Position numbers and translations under genes: made by a program. From Lederbergia galactosidilytica (GTDB lineage Bacteria > Bacillota > Bacilli > Bacillales > Bacillaceae_C): 64,000 nt of DNA. Where the stretch lies: the NCBI RefSeq assembly GCF_017873565.1, contig NZ_JAGGKH010000001.1, positions 372,001 to 436,000 of the forward strand, given 5' to 3'. The notes below the pieces were generated by a model that saw only the letters and a list, made by a program, of their open reading frames with translations, had not been told where the DNA came from and ran no database searches. This document shows positions 37,729 to 49,421 of the stretch, piece by piece (the stretch's first letter is position 1; every line of letters begins with the position of its first letter).

Positions 37729-37826
37729 TGTTGTCATCCCTTTTTTCTAGTTTCATATTTTTCATAGTAACAAGAGTACAAGAAGAGCATAGAGAAGTGC
37801 GCAACAACAGGTTCATACCATTTGAA

Positions 37827-40781
37827 TCACCCTTTTGTTGGCCTTCGTATAAATAACCATATTATACCACTTATCAACAGCAACACACCAATTCCCATGC
37901 CAGAATACATAAAAGTGGCTGTATTAGGTAACACTTTCCCTTCCCCTATTTTTACATCTTCCAGTGCTAGCTCTTTATTTGGCTGATTTTTATTTTTGAC
38001 GGGAATAACTGTTTTCTCCTCATTTTTCTCTAGCTCCTCCTGCTCCTTTTCAACTAGCTTCAATCCATTTATCTTAGTCTCTAAAGATTGAACGGCTTTC
38101 TGCAAATCTTCTTCTGATTCGATAGTTTGCAGAGAAGATTCGGCTTCCTTAATTGCTTCTTGGAGAGCTTGAAAGGATTCTGTTGTATATTGCCTATCCT
38201 CATTAGAATATTGTTTAGCTGTCTCAATTAATTTTTCCAATTCTGATATATCCATTGTGATCGTTTGTAATGGGATTTCTCCTGTCTCAACATAAGTAGC
38301 TATTTCCTCCGCTGACAATGCAATGCCATTGTAAATCAATAGTTCATCCATTAATCCTTTATATGCTTGGTCCCAATAGTTTATCCCTAAACTAAATATA
38401 GATTTTTTGGATGTAAAAACATTGGGAAACCCGCTATCAGAGAATTTCCTTTCCCCATTAATGTAGACATTCAATTTTCCCTCTTCAACTGTGAAAGCGA
38501 GATGGGTCCAATCATCAGTAGGTATGGTCATTCCTGTATTCCCATCAAACCACTCTTCCCCTGACCAAACCATTGTGTCCCCATTTACGGGTCCTTGTGG
38601 TACAAGACTAACCCATTGTTTCTCTGTTTGGGCACCGAAAAAGGTTGTTGTGAATTCCGTTAATTCCTCAGGGTTGAGCCATACACTTACGGAATAAGCA
38701 TGATCATAAATCAGCCCCTGTGGCAGTAAAATTCCAGAGGAACCATCAAATTGAGCTGCCTGACCGAATTTTCCATCACTAAATGTGATGGTTCCCCCAG
38801 GAAGATTGATTTGTCTGCCCACCACTTTTCCAGCCTCTACCTGATCTGTATAATCTTTTAAATCACCATCAAATGAGTAATGAGCAACTAACTTCCCTTC
38901 CATCTCAGCTAATACTGTCACGGTAAAGCTTTTAGTTGCTTTTGCCTCTCCTTTGGCAATGGTTGCGGTTAAAGTCACTTCTTGGTCTTTCTCCCCTGCA
39001 GCAGGGCGCTTCACTTCCCCTTCCGTTGAGATAATTTTCGGATGGGAGGATTCCCAAGAAATTTTCGCTCCAGAGATCCCTTCTGTCTGTAATAAAAGAT
39101 TAGAAGTGACTTCGCTTATATCCCCAAGGTCTAGCTCATTTTTGATCCGCTCAACAATTTCTTTATCATTCTGATCTATATTTCGTATTCCCCAAATCGA
39201 TTTTCCCTCATTAGATAGAGCGGTGAACACCATTTCTTTCGATCCAGCTATTGAATTCCACTGTTTTAAAAACACACCATTATACTCTTTTCCTGCAATT
39301 TTTAAAGTGGCTGTATAATCTGCCTTTATTTCCCAGCCGCCTTTTACGGCTCCTGAAACTGTTCCATCCTCCTGTAAAGTGATTGTTATTGCTTTTTTGA
39401 GCTGTTTGGAATTGTCTTTTTCATGGTTAATAAATTGATAATTACCCACGATTTCTTGCCGATCAATTTTCTCCAACGTTTCCCCTGTATAGCGGTAAGG
39501 GGCGACAACTGGCCAGCCATTATCAGTCATGAACATTTGATGAATACGTAATTCATGTTCTTCGCCTCTTTGAGGGAATCGTGTATGAAAGGTTAAAAAC
39601 TGCTGACCCGTATCTGGATCAAGATATACAGAATTATGCCCTGACGATATATACCCATAGCCAATACCTGATCCAGGATCACCTGTCCTTCTTTCAAAAA
39701 GAAAATGTCCTATCAACTTATTACCAATTTCAGCGTGATCCTGATTTCCTTGTAGTACAGCATTTTGTCCCTTCACATCTTCATAAGGACCTTGCGGATT
39801 TTTCGAGCGAAAGACTCGCATATTATATTCACCATCACTGGCTAACCACCCATAGGTGACATACAAGTAATAATAGTCTGTGCTAGGATTATACAAAACA
39901 TATGGGCCTTCCCCCGATTTACCGTACCCCCCTGATATTTTTGTACCAAAATATTGATCCACCAGTCGACCATCCTTCGTTTGTCCATCTTGTTCCGGAT
40001 AGATCACCTTACCAGTCTTTTTATCAATCTCAAGGATAAATATGCCACCAGACCAAGAACCATATGTCATCCATAACTTCTTGTTTTTATCAAAAAACAA
40101 ATTCGCATCAATTGCATTGGGATATATTTGGTTATTGTAAGAGCCATCCTGATGGAACCATTCGGGATTCTCATTAGACAAAATATTTTGTTCGATCAAT
40201 GTATTGATGTTCGTATTCGTCCATTTTTTATTCACAGTACTATCAGTGTCATAGGCCTCCTCTTTCGTAAAACCAGAATAGATAAGCGTATCCACATATG
40301 TATAAGGCCCTTCAATATTTTTTGCGACCGCATAACCTATTGCTGAACGTATATAGGTAGATGAAACACTATAGTACATCATATAGGCACCCTTCGATCC
40401 ATCCTCATTCACATAGTATTCATTCCAAAAAATTTCCGGGGCCCAAACAGAAAAGCCTCCTTTACTATCGGAATCATCCTCACCAGCCCACTTAAATGAT
40501 TCCGCTAAATTGGCGGAAAGATCACCATATAAAACATTTCCTGGGGTTGTATATCCATTTGTGAAAGGCGTCCAGTTTAATAAATCAGATGATTTTGCTG
40601 CCTCAATATGGGAACCAAACACATAATACATATCTTCAACTTTAATAATCGAAGGGTCATGGACAGAGACATTTTGGAATTCCGGATCATCTTCAGCCTG
40701 TATGACGACTGGAAAATGGAACAACAATGTAAACAAAAGTCCACAAAACAATAAGCTTGTTATCTTATTTTTCAATACCAT
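37827..40781 (-). CDS. Cell-wall-anchored endo-alpha-1,5-L-arabinanase, GH43 (Abn2-like)
   Basis: Cuts the arabinan backbone outside the cell. 984 residues: signal peptide (cleavage near VIQAEDD); GH43 propeller (about 35-440) with catalytic Asp42 (VHDPSII), Asp225 (NAIDANLFF) and Glu291 (SGEGPYVLY); Abn2-type beta domain (440-545); Ig-like domain (555-625); LamG-like concanavalin fold (630-850); FIVAR helices (855-915); linker; sorting signal LPNTA at 951-955, hydrophobic helix and RRPTKG tail. LPNTA is a class D-type sortase motif, so the enzyme should be displayed on peptidoglycan. ATG 40781 follows AGGAGG. Confidence 0.92.
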   Translation of the reverse strand: MVLKNKITSLLFCGLLFTLLFHFPVVIQAEDDPEFQNVSVHDPSIIKVEDMYYVFGSHIEAAKSSDLLNWTPFTNGYTTPGNVLYGDLSANLAESFKWAGEDDSDSKGGFSVWAPEIFWNEYYVNEDGSKGAYMMYYSVSSTYIRSAIGYAVAKNIEGPYTYVDTLIYSGFTKEEAYDTDSTVNKKWTNTNINTLIEQNILSNENPEWFHQDGSYNNQIYPNAIDANLFFDKNKKLWMTYGSWSGGIFILEIDKKTGKVIYPEQDGQTKDGRLVDQYFGTKISGGYGKSGEGPYVLYNPSTDYYYLYVTYGWLASDGEYNMRVFRSKNPQGPYEDVKGQNAVLQGNQDHAEIGNKLIGHFLFERRTGDPGSGIGYGYISSGHNSVYLDPDTGQQFLTFHTRFPQRGEEHELRIHQMFMTDNGWPVVAPYRYTGETLEKIDRQEIVGNYQFINHEKDNSKQLKKAITITLQEDGTVSGAVKGGWEIKADYTATLKIAGKEYNGVFLKQWNSIAGSKEMVFTALSNEGKSIWGIRNIDQNDKEIVERIKNELDLGDISEVTSNLLLQTEGISGAKISWESSHPKIISTEGEVKRPAAGEKDQEVTLTATIAKGEAKATKSFTVTVLAEMEGKLVAHYSFDGDLKDYTDQVEAGKVVGRQINLPGGTITFSDGKFGQAAQFDGSSGILLPQGLIYDHAYSVSVWLNPEELTEFTTTFFGAQTEKQWVSLVPQGPVNGDTMVWSGEEWFDGNTGMTIPTDDWTHLAFTVEEGKLNVYINGERKFSDSGFPNVFTSKKSIFSLGINYWDQAYKGLMDELLIYNGIALSAEEIATYVETGEIPLQTITMDISELEKLIETAKQYSNEDRQYTTESFQALQEAIKEAESSLQTIESEEDLQKAVQSLETKINGLKLVEKEQEELEKNEEKTVIPVKNKNQPNKELALEDVKIGEGKVLPNTATFMYSGMGIGVLLLISGIIWLFIRRPTKG

Positions 40782-40890
40782 GGTTTTCCTCCTGGATTCA
40801 TTTATATCTTTGGAAGTGATCGCAAGGATGAAGTTTTACTAGAAGGTGTTAAATAAGTGGATTTTCTTATAAGCTATCAAATTCCCAAAG

Positions 40891-40923
40891 AAAGAGAGAG
40901 GAGCATATCCTCTCTCTTTTTTT
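40891..40923. terminator. Strong bidirectional terminator
   Basis: The stem GAGAGAGGA / TCCTCTCTC with loop GCATA is flanked by AAAG on one side and TTTTTTT on the other. It ends the transcript coming from the GH51 gene at 41100-42608 before the arabinanase gene. Confidence 0.88.
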
Positions 40924-41064
40924 GGAAAAGGGGCAAAGCTATGCTAGAAGGTTGCTATTCATAACATAATGAGTAAAATTGATCGGAAGTCCACCACAAT
41001 CACGAAACTAAATAGCTTCGCTCACACCGCCTTATATACAAGAGACACGGCTTCTTACTTTTCC
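40924..41064 (+). repeat. Dispersed intergenic repeat, copy C
   Basis: The most complete copy: GGAAAAGGGGC, then CTATTCAT-CATAATGAGTAAAA-like block, then TAGCTTCGCTCACACCGCCT and ACAAGAGACAC. It matches copy B in reverse orientation along its length and copy A in two swapped halves. It lies between the terminator and the 3' end of the GH51 gene. Confidence 0.7.
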
Positions 41065-41099
41065 ATGTTTGGATTATGACTTTCTTTCATGACTGTTTT

Positions 41100-42623
<1,524 letters not shown>

Positions 42624-42658
42624 CTATATTCAAATTGTTGGTCTACTCTTAGATAGGG

Positions 42659-42695
42659 TTGATTTTCCGGGCGTGTGGAACGCCCGAAAAATCAA
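42659..42695 (-). terminator. GC-rich hairpin between the DUF6171 and GH51 genes
   Basis: Arms TTGATTTTTCGGGCGT / ACGCCCGGAAAATCAA with a short loop lie seven bases after the DUF6171 stop. No T run beyond the arm itself; it may reduce read-through into the second GH51 gene. Confidence 0.65.
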
Positions 42696-42701
42696 GCCTT
42701 A

Positions 42702-42971
42702 TTATGCTCCTATCCATTTAGACCCTGCTGGACAAGGGCAAGTGCCACCTAGCATTTTTGCTTTGTATTGAACAAGACCCCCACTGTACTTACAAGTTGT
42801 TCCATACTGAAGTGCCGGGCAAGTTTCACATTGTCGTAATCTATCTTTATAGCTTTTCTTCGAGACCATTTTTAGGCCTTTCTTTTTGGCATCCAGCAAC
42901 ATATCCTCCACTAATTCATTGGGAACGATGACACTTTCCGTACAACCTTTACAAAGTAATTTCACTAACAT
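42702..42971 (-). CDS. Small cysteine-rich protein (DUF6171-like)
   Basis: An 89-residue protein with seven cysteines arranged as CxxC at 7-10, CxxC at 48-51, Cys60 and CxC at 78-80, a pattern expected to bind zinc or an iron-sulphur centre. The middle is lysine-rich. Function is not known. It follows the upstream GH51 gene by eight bases and so is co-expressed with it. The family label comes from memory of similar Bacillus proteins and should be treated as tentative; the coding status is well supported by spacing, composition and a complete frame. Confidence 0.75.
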   Translation of the reverse strand: MLVKLLCKGCTESVIVPNELVEDMLLDAKKKGLKMVSKKSYKDRLRQCETCPALQYGTTCKYSGGLVQYKAKMLGGTCPCPAGSKWIGA

Positions 42972-42978
42972 CGTTCTC

Positions 42979-44466
42979 CTATTCCAATGTTAAAATGGCC
43001 ACAGACATAGCTGGCAGTTTTGCCGCAAGGCTTTGCTTTTCAATCTTTACATCTGTCCATTCAACTGGTTTCACGTTTTCAGGCTGTTCAAAAGTGTTAT
43101 GGGCGTCCATTTCACTAGCAGTAAGGATTTTCCCACTTACTTTGCTTGCGGATAGTTCTAAACCACGTAGCTCAAGATTAAGGTCTGCTTCATTCTTATG
43201 ATCCAAGTTACATAGACTGATATGAACTTTGCCATCCTTATCTTTTGAAGCAGAAACGCTTACTTGCGGCAACGATTTTTCACCAAATTGGTACTGTTCA
43301 AATTGACCGTCTACTTGAAGTAAGCTAGCATCATGGTGCACTTTAAACATATCAAACACATGATAAGTTGGAGTAAGGAGCATCTTCTCACCTTCTGTTA
43401 AGATCATCGCTTGCAACACATTAACTGTTTGGGCAATATTGGTCATTTGCACACGATCAGCATGCTCATGGAAAATATTGAAATGTAAACCAGCCACAAG
43501 TGCATCACGAATGGTATTTTGTTGGTATAAGAACCCTGGATTTGTACCTGGCTCTGGATCAAACCAAGTTCCCCACTCATCAATGATCATGCCAATTCTC
43601 TTTTCTGGATCATACTGATCCATGATGGCACTGTGTCGCGTAATCAGCGTATTCATATGAAGTGCTCTTTGTAAGGTTATGAACCACTCTTCTTCAGGAA
43701 AATCAGTTGCTGAACCTTTACCTGTCCAGAATTCACCAGGCATTGTGTAGTAGTGAAGACTTAATCCATCCATCAGCCAATGAGCATTTTTCATCAATAC
43801 TTCTGTCCAGCGATAATCATCGACATTTGCACCACCAGCAATTTTGTACAGCTTATTATCCCCATAATTCCGGACATACGTTTGATAACGACGATAGAGA
43901 TCAGCGTAATATTCAGGACGCATATTTCCGCCACATCCCCAGTTTTCATTCCCTACTCCAAAATATTTTAATTTCCATGGTTCAGGTTGGCCATTTTCTT
44001 TTCTCCAATTTGCCATCGGAGATTCACCATCAAAGGTCATGTATTCAACCCATTCCGACATTTCTTGGACGGTACCGCTTCCAACATTCCCACAAATATA
44101 AGGCTCTGCACCTAGCATCTCACAAAGCATCATAAACTCGTGTGTGCCAAAATGGTTATTCTCCACAACACCACCCCAGTGGGTATTCACCATTCTTTTT
44201 CTTTCTTCTCGTGGACCAATCCCATCTTTCCAATGATATTCATCCGCAAAGCATCCTCCTGGCCAACGTAGTACAGGGACTTGGATATTTTTCAATGCTT
44301 CAAGTACATCATTCCTAATTCCATTGGTGTTAGGTATAGGAGAATCTTCTCCAACCCAAATTCCTTCATATATACCACGGCCTAGATGCTCTGCAAAATG
44401 ACCATATATATTTTTATTAATCTTTGTTTTTTCAACATCAGTATTAATGACAACTTTGTTATTCAT
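42979..44466 (-). CDS. abfA: Intracellular alpha-L-arabinofuranosidase, GH51
   Basis: 495 residues, no signal peptide, GH51 architecture: N-terminal strand ([19 protein letters not shown]), barrel with [12 protein letters not shown], acid/base Glu174 in [11 protein letters not shown] and nucleophile Glu297 in MIIDEWGTW, then a C-terminal beta-sandwich. It removes arabinofuranosyl units from oligosaccharides in the cytoplasm and supplies arabinose to AraA. An AAGGGAGAGA ribosome site lies upstream. It is transcribed from the same strand as araBDA but separated by about 490 bp that hold a repeat element, so it may have its own promoter. Confidence 0.93.
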   Translation of the reverse strand: MNNKVVINTDVEKTKINKNIYGHFAEHLGRGIYEGIWVGEDSPIPNTNGIRNDVLEALKNIQVPVLRWPGGCFADEYHWKDGIGPREERKRMVNTHWGGVVENNHFGTHEFMMLCEMLGAEPYICGNVGSGTVQEMSEWVEYMTFDGESPMANWRKENGQPEPWKLKYFGVGNENWGCGGNMRPEYYADLYRRYQTYVRNYGDNKLYKIAGGANVDDYRWTEVLMKNAHWLMDGLSLHYYTMPGEFWTGKGSATDFPEEEWFITLQRALHMNTLITRHSAIMDQYDPEKRIGMIIDEWGTWFDPEPGTNPGFLYQQNTIRDALVAGLHFNIFHEHADRVQMTNIAQTVNVLQAMILTEGEKMLLTPTYHVFDMFKVHHDASLLQVDGQFEQYQFGEKSLPQVSVSASKDKDGKVHISLCNLDHKNEADLNLELRGLELSASKVSGKILTASEMDAHNTFEQPENVKPVEWTDVKIEKQSLAAKLPAMSVAILTLE

Positions 44467-44670
44467 ATCTCTTCTCTCCCTTTTTTACTATTTGAATCAA
44501 TTTCATAATAGAGATTTTAGCCTGCGGGATCTCACCTGTCACGCTAATGTATTGATCATTTATAAGCAATTATGAAATTGACTCTATTAATTAAAGATTT
44601 TTATATGTTATAGAATGAATCTATACAACTAGTCTGCCTACAACTTTTAACAATCAACTGTATACCCATA

Positions 44671-44927
44671 ATGGTAAGCGCTCTAATAATAATTGTAGTA
44701 GAGGCAGGGACATAACTAAAATGTTTTCAATTCCAAAGACAAATAATGTACTCCCTTAGCTGCGGGAGGTGGCTTGTGACCAAGGTCGTATTGACCCAAG
44801 GCTGCCAGCCACCCGCGAAAATCGAAGGATATTTCCATAGTGGATTATATACACGAATAGTAGTTCGCTATTTCCTTTAGTGAAAAAGACTTTGTCCCAG
44901 CTTCATTTAAGCTATCGCTCTTACCAT
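44671..44927. repeat. Structured ~257 bp intergenic element with terminal inverted repeats
   Basis: It begins with ATGGTAAG and ends with CTTACCAT. The first inner blocks are AGGGACATAA and, inverted, TTTGTCCCAG. The centre holds a strong GC-rich hairpin with arms GCGGGAGGTGGCT / AGCCACCCGC (one bulge). There is no open frame. The composition is unlike the flanks, and the arrangement suggests a non-autonomous mobile element or a structured RNA. It lies 28 bases after the araA stop and 205 bases before abfA. Confidence 0.65.
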
Positions 44928-44954
44928 TATGAATTCCTAATGAGCGGCTAAGCT

Positions 44955-46439
44955 TTATTTATAAAAAAGTTCATTCAAGCGTAGTTCATTTTCAAAAGCA
45001 GGTGTTTTCGTGTCATTATTAATGAGGACCGATTCGATTCCTAATAAATCCGCGAAATCCTTTAATTGCTCAGTTGTCACCCGATAGGAAAAGCAAGAAT
45101 GGTGAGCACCACCAGCCATAAGCCAATTCTCAGCTCCTTGTGACATCGATGGTTGAAGTTTCCAAAGCACACGGGCTACAGGCAACTTCGGCATATCTTT
45201 TTCAATTTTCACAGCATCTACTTCATTAATGACTAAGCGGAAACGATGGCCAAGATCAATAATAGAAGCATTTAAAGCGGCTCCTTCATGTCCATTAAAG
45301 ACGAGTCTTGCCGGATCTTCCTTCCCACCAATCCCTAATGGATGCACCTCAATTCTAGGTTTTGCTTCAGCAATGGTTGGACAAACTTCAAGCATATGTG
45401 AACCAAGTACCATTTCATTACCAGGCTCAAAGTGATACGTATAATCTTCCATAAAAGATGTATCTTTTCCGTCAGCAATGATTTTCATAAGACGAACTAA
45501 AGCAGCTGTTTTCCAGTCGCCTTCACCCCCATAGCCATACCCCTGCTCCATTAGGCGCTGTGTAGCAAGCCCTGGAAGTTGATGCATCCCATGTAAATCT
45601 TCAAATGTATTGGAGAATGCTGTATAACCACCCTCTTCTAAAAAGGCCTTTAAAGCTATTTCCAATTTGGCTTGATAACGAATAGACTCCTTCACCGCAC
45701 CATCTTGGAGGCCTTCTGGTACAATCGTATACTTTTCCGCATATTCATCCATAAGTCGATTAATGTCTTGTTCAGATACTGCTTCTATTCTTTCGACTAG
45801 ATCACCAACACCATATCCATCGACGGTCCAGCCAAGTTTGATTTGCGCTTCTACCTTATCACCTTCCGTGACAGCTACATTGCGCATATTGTCACCAAAA
45901 CGTGCTATCTTTAAAGTATGACTTTCGGAAACAGCAACTGCTGTACGCATCCAGCTCCCGATTCGCCCACGTATCACTTCGTTCTCCCAATGTCCTACAA
46001 TGACTTTTCGCTTAATATTCATTCTACTGCCGATAAAACCAAATTCACGGTCACCATGAGCAGATTGGTTTAAGTTCATGAAGTCCATATCAATGCTATC
46101 CCATGGAATATCCCGATTAAACTGTGTATGTAGATGTAAGAGCGGCTTTTTTAGGGCATTTAAGCCGGCAATCCACATTTTTGCTGGGGAAAAAGTATGC
46201 ATCCACGTTATAATTCCCGCACAATTTTCATCTGCATTCGCTTCAAGAAACAATCTACGAATAGAATCTGCTTCCTTTACAACTGACTTAAATACCAATT
46301 TATATGTTACAGCTGGATCCTCATCAAGACCAGCAACCATTTTTCTAGAATGCTCCTCAACTTGTCTTATAACATCTTCACCGTACAAATCTTGACTACC
46401 TGTAACAAACCAGAATTCATAATCCTTTACCTTCAACAT
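44955..46439 (-). CDS. araA: L-arabinose isomerase
   Basis: Converts L-arabinose to L-ribulose in the cytoplasm. About 494 residues with the family start MLKVKDYEFWFVTGSQDLYG and conserved blocks GIITWMHTFSPAKMW, HTQFNRDIPWD, and FEPGNEMVLGSHMLEVCP; the metal-binding Glu and His residues fall in these C-terminal blocks and in GGAHHS. I prefer ATG 46439 because family members begin there; ATG 46445 is also possible. It is the third gene of araB-araD-araA, unlike the araA-first order in B. subtilis. Confidence 0.96.
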   Translation of the reverse strand: MLKVKDYEFWFVTGSQDLYGEDVIRQVEEHSRKMVAGLDEDPAVTYKLVFKSVVKEADSIRRLFLEANADENCAGIITWMHTFSPAKMWIAGLNALKKPLLHLHTQFNRDIPWDSIDMDFMNLNQSAHGDREFGFIGSRMNIKRKVIVGHWENEVIRGRIGSWMRTAVAVSESHTLKIARFGDNMRNVAVTEGDKVEAQIKLGWTVDGYGVGDLVERIEAVSEQDINRLMDEYAEKYTIVPEGLQDGAVKESIRYQAKLEIALKAFLEEGGYTAFSNTFEDLHGMHQLPGLATQRLMEQGYGYGGEGDWKTAALVRLMKIIADGKDTSFMEDYTYHFEPGNEMVLGSHMLEVCPTIAEAKPRIEVHPLGIGGKEDPARLVFNGHEGAALNASIIDLGHRFRLVINEVDAVKIEKDMPKLPVARVLWKLQPSMSQGAENWLMAGGAHHSCFSYRVTTEQLKDFADLLGIESVLINNDTKTPAFENELRLNELFYK

Positions 46440-46493
46440 AATCATTCACTCTCCTGTTCCTATTCGCTATATTCTAGACGTGCAGAAGCCCAT

Positions 46494-47189
46494 TTATTTT
46501 TGCCCATAATAGGCATTAGGGCCATGTTTACGTAAGTAATGTTTATCTAATAAGTATTGATCCAATGGCTCGACATTTGGGTTGAGTTGGAATGAATGTA
46601 AGGCCATTTTAGCGACTTCTTCTAACACCACCGCATTATGGACAGCCTCATGAGCATCCTTCCCCCAATTAAATGGAGCATGCCCTCCAACAAGGACACC
46701 TGGCATCGCTTTCGGATCTAAATTCAGTTTTTCAAACGTTTCAATAATGACATTCCCTGTTTCAAGCTCATAAGCTAGTTCAATTTCCTGTTGAGATAAG
46801 GCGCGTGTCACGGGAATTTCTCCATAATAATAATCGGCATGTGTGGTTCCCAGAGCTGGTATTGACCTTTTCGCTTGTGCCCAACTTGTCGCCCATGGTG
46901 AATGCGTATGAACAACCCCACCAATATCTTTAAAAGCTTTATAGAGTGCTAGATGTGTAGGTGTATCAGAAGAAGGCCGTAAATCCCCTTCCACAATAGT
47001 TCCATCTAAATCCAAAACGACTAAGTCATCAGCCTTCAATTCTGAATAAGCAACACCACTCGGTTTAATAACAACAAGTCTTTTTTCACGATCAATCCCA
47101 CTAACATTTCCCCATGTAAAAGTAACAAGCCCATATTCGGGTAATTGTAAGTTCGCTTCTAATACTTTCTGCTTTAATTCCTCAAGCAT
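46494..47189 (-). CDS. araD: L-ribulose-5-phosphate 4-epimerase
   Basis: Converts L-ribulose-5-phosphate to D-xylulose-5-phosphate by retro-aldol chemistry, feeding the pentose phosphate pathway. 231 residues, normal length for this class II aldolase. Zinc ligands lie in [14 protein letters not shown] and in the [10 protein letters not shown] block; the substrate phosphate site is in TWGNVSG and KPSG. Start ATG is preceded by GGAGGAGATAG. It is 48-54 bp before araA and about 200 bp after araB in one transcription unit. Confidence 0.95.
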   Translation of the reverse strand: MLEELKQKVLEANLQLPEYGLVTFTWGNVSGIDREKRLVVIKPSGVAYSELKADDLVVLDLDGTIVEGDLRPSSDTPTHLALYKAFKDIGGVVHTHSPWATSWAQAKRSIPALGTTHADYYYGEIPVTRALSQQEIELAYELETGNVIIETFEKLNLDPKAMPGVLVGGHAPFNWGKDAHEAVHNAVVLEEVAKMALHSFQLNPNVEPLDQYLLDKHYLRKHGPNAYYGQK

Positions 47190-47385
47190 GCTATCTCCTC
47201 CAATCTATTAAAATATCTCTTTTAAAAAGGAGATTGAAGGGACGAACCAACTAAGATGTGACATATTAGGACATACAAGTAGAAATAACACAAGCAAAGC
47301 AACAGAATGTTGTGCTTAGGACTCCCGTCAAGATGTCACGAACTTAGCTGTTCATCCATTTACACCTTAATTTGAACCTTTTTAA

Positions 47386-49053
47386 TTAGATATTCTGCTT
47401 TTTAAGATTTTTTAGTCGTTTCATTACATCGTTTTCGCCCCGACCAAAATAGTTGTATAAGGTTTCATATTCCGCATAAAGCTGGTTATAAATTTTTGCA
47501 CTAGCGGAATTTGGTTTAAATGTTTCTTCTTTTACGCGGCCCATTTCCTCAGCTGCATCAGTAATACTGTCATAACCACCACGCTCTTTCCCAGCAGCGA
47601 CTGCACCAAACATGGCTGATCCTAGTGCAGGGGTTTGCGAAGAGGCTGAAATTTTAATTTCTGAATTTAAGACATCAGAATAAATTTGCATCATGAGCGC
47701 GTTTTTCTCTGCAATCCCACCACATGCATAAATTTCGTTTACAGGAACACCGCTATTGCGGAAAGCCTCCACAATTGTTCGCGTTCCATAGGCAGTCGCT
47801 TCAATAAGGGCCCGATAGATTTCCTCTGGTTTTGTAAGCAAGGTTGCTCCAAGCAATACACCTGTTAAATCTACATCTACGAGGGTGGAGCGATTTCCAT
47901 TCCACCAATCTAATGCTAGTAGACCGCTTTCACCAGGTTGTAGTTTGCTAGCCTTTTCTGTTAATAATTGGTGAATATTCATTCCTTTTTCTTTCGCTTC
48001 TTCTTCATAAGCGGCAGGGACACAATTTTCAGTAAACCATTCAAAATGGTCACCTACACAGGATTGTCCTGCTTCATATCCCATTAATCCAGGTAACACA
48101 CCATCTTCTACGACCCCACACATGCCAGGAACAATCTTTTCTTCTTCCCCTAGTAAAATATGGCATGTACTTGTTCCCATAATCATCAGTAATTTACCAG
48201 GTTCCGTAATACCAACAGCAGGAATGGAAACATGTGCATCAACATTCGCTACTGCAACGGCAGTTCCTTGCTTAAGACCGGTTAGAGCAGCTGCTTCAGC
48301 CGTAATTTCTCCAGCTTTAGAGCCGATTGAATGGATTTCATTAGATAATTTCTCTTCGACTACATTTTCTAATCGTGGATCCAATGCTTTAAAGAATTCT
48401 TTAGATGGATACCCTTTCTGTTTATGCCAAATTGCTTTATATCCCGCTGTACAACTATTTCGTCTGATTTCACCTGTCAACTGAGAAATCACCCAATCAG
48501 TTGCCTCTACAATCTGATCTGCTTCCTGATAAATTGCTGGAGCCTCATTCAAAATCTGCCAAACCTTCGGAAACATCCATTCTGAAGAGATTTTGCCACC
48601 ATACCGCTTTAGAAAGTCTTCTCCACGTTCCTCAGCGAGCTCATTTAAACGATTTGCTTCATCCTGTGCTGCATGATGTTTCCATAATTTTACATAACTA
48701 TGTGGTTCATCTTTATATTGATCAATCATACATAGCGGTGTACCATCATTTTTCACTGGCAGGACCGTACAAGCCGTAAAATCAATCCCAATGCCAATCA
48801 CATCTTCTGCCGACACATTCGCTTTCGTTAAGACAGATGGGATCGTCACTTGCAGCACTTCTAAATAATCATTAGGATGTTGTAATGCCCAATCATCCTC
48901 AAGTTTTTTCTTTCCCCCTGGTAAATACTCATCCATTACACCATGGGTATATTCTTTAACCGAAGTCGCAATCTCGCGACCAGAACCAATTTCCACTAGA
49001 ACCGCTCGACCAGATTGGGTTCCATAATCTACACCAATCGAATATTTTGCCAA
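47386..49053 (-). CDS. araB: L-ribulokinase
   Basis: Phosphorylates L-ribulose with ATP. FGGY kinase of about 555 residues with the N-terminal phosphate motif [15 protein letters not shown], the middle motif GYKAIWH, and C-terminal [21 protein letters not shown] chose TTG 49053, eight bases after AAGGG; GTG 49062 overlaps that site and the homologues begin at this point. It is the first gene of araB-araD-araA and is divergent from araR. An AraR-like box lies about 80 bases upstream of the start. Confidence 0.95.
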   Translation of the reverse strand: MAKYSIGVDYGTQSGRAVLVEIGSGREIATSVKEYTHGVMDEYLPGGKKKLEDDWALQHPNDYLEVLQVTIPSVLTKANVSAEDVIGIGIDFTACTVLPVKNDGTPLCMIDQYKDEPHSYVKLWKHHAAQDEANRLNELAEERGEDFLKRYGGKISSEWMFPKVWQILNEAPAIYQEADQIVEATDWVISQLTGEIRRNSCTAGYKAIWHKQKGYPSKEFFKALDPRLENVVEEKLSNEIHSIGSKAGEITAEAAALTGLKQGTAVAVANVDAHVSIPAVGITEPGKLLMIMGTSTCHILLGEEEKIVPGMCGVVEDGVLPGLMGYEAGQSCVGDHFEWFTENCVPAAYEEEAKEKGMNIHQLLTEKASKLQPGESGLLALDWWNGNRSTLVDVDLTGVLLGATLLTKPEEIYRALIEATAYGTRTIVEAFRNSGVPVNEIYACGGIAEKNALMMQIYSDVLNSEIKISASSQTPALGSAMFGAVAAGKERGGYDSITDAAEEMGRVKEETFKPNSASAKIYNQLYAEYETLYNYFGRGENDVMKRLKNLKKQNI

Positions 49054-49129
49054 TCTTCTCACCCTTACATTTAAAATTATGTTTCTCTAAATATAGTACG
49101 ATAAATTGTTTTCATTCATATCTTATAAC

Positions 49130-49145
49130 ACTTGTACGTATAACT
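49130..49145. promoter_or_regulatory. AraR-like operator at the araB side
   Basis: ACTTGTACGTATAACT matches the Bacillus AraR consensus ATTTGTACGTACAAAT at 13 of 16 positions, including the full TTGTACGTA core. It is in the araB promoter region, as expected for AraR repression released by arabinose. Confidence 0.75.
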
Positions 49146-49333
49146 CACTTTACATTCTATCATGTCTCGATTTTTTTTCAATACAAAAACAAAAATTTTG
49201 CTTAATCTCTTATACATGTACGGATCAGGCAATATATTAGCTTTCCTTTTTTGTTTATTTATGATACTTTTATTTCATATAGATAGTAACCCCCTTCGCA
49301 TTTCCTTCAATAGTGCAAGGATTTTTCATTATA

Positions 49334-49349
49334 AATTGTCAGTACAATC
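49334..49349. promoter_or_regulatory. Possible AraR-like operator at the araR side
   Basis: AATTGTCAGTACAATC is a dyad matching the AraR consensus at 11 of 16 positions, 73 bases before the araR start. A TTTCCC / GGGAAA dyad follows at about 49375-49390. Autoregulation is likely in view of the family, but the match is modest. Confidence 0.45.
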
Positions 49350-49421
49350 TAGATGAAATGATTGTAATATATCGTTTCCCGCTGGGAAAGAACGGAAGAA
49401 CAGCTTGGAGGCAAGGATTTT

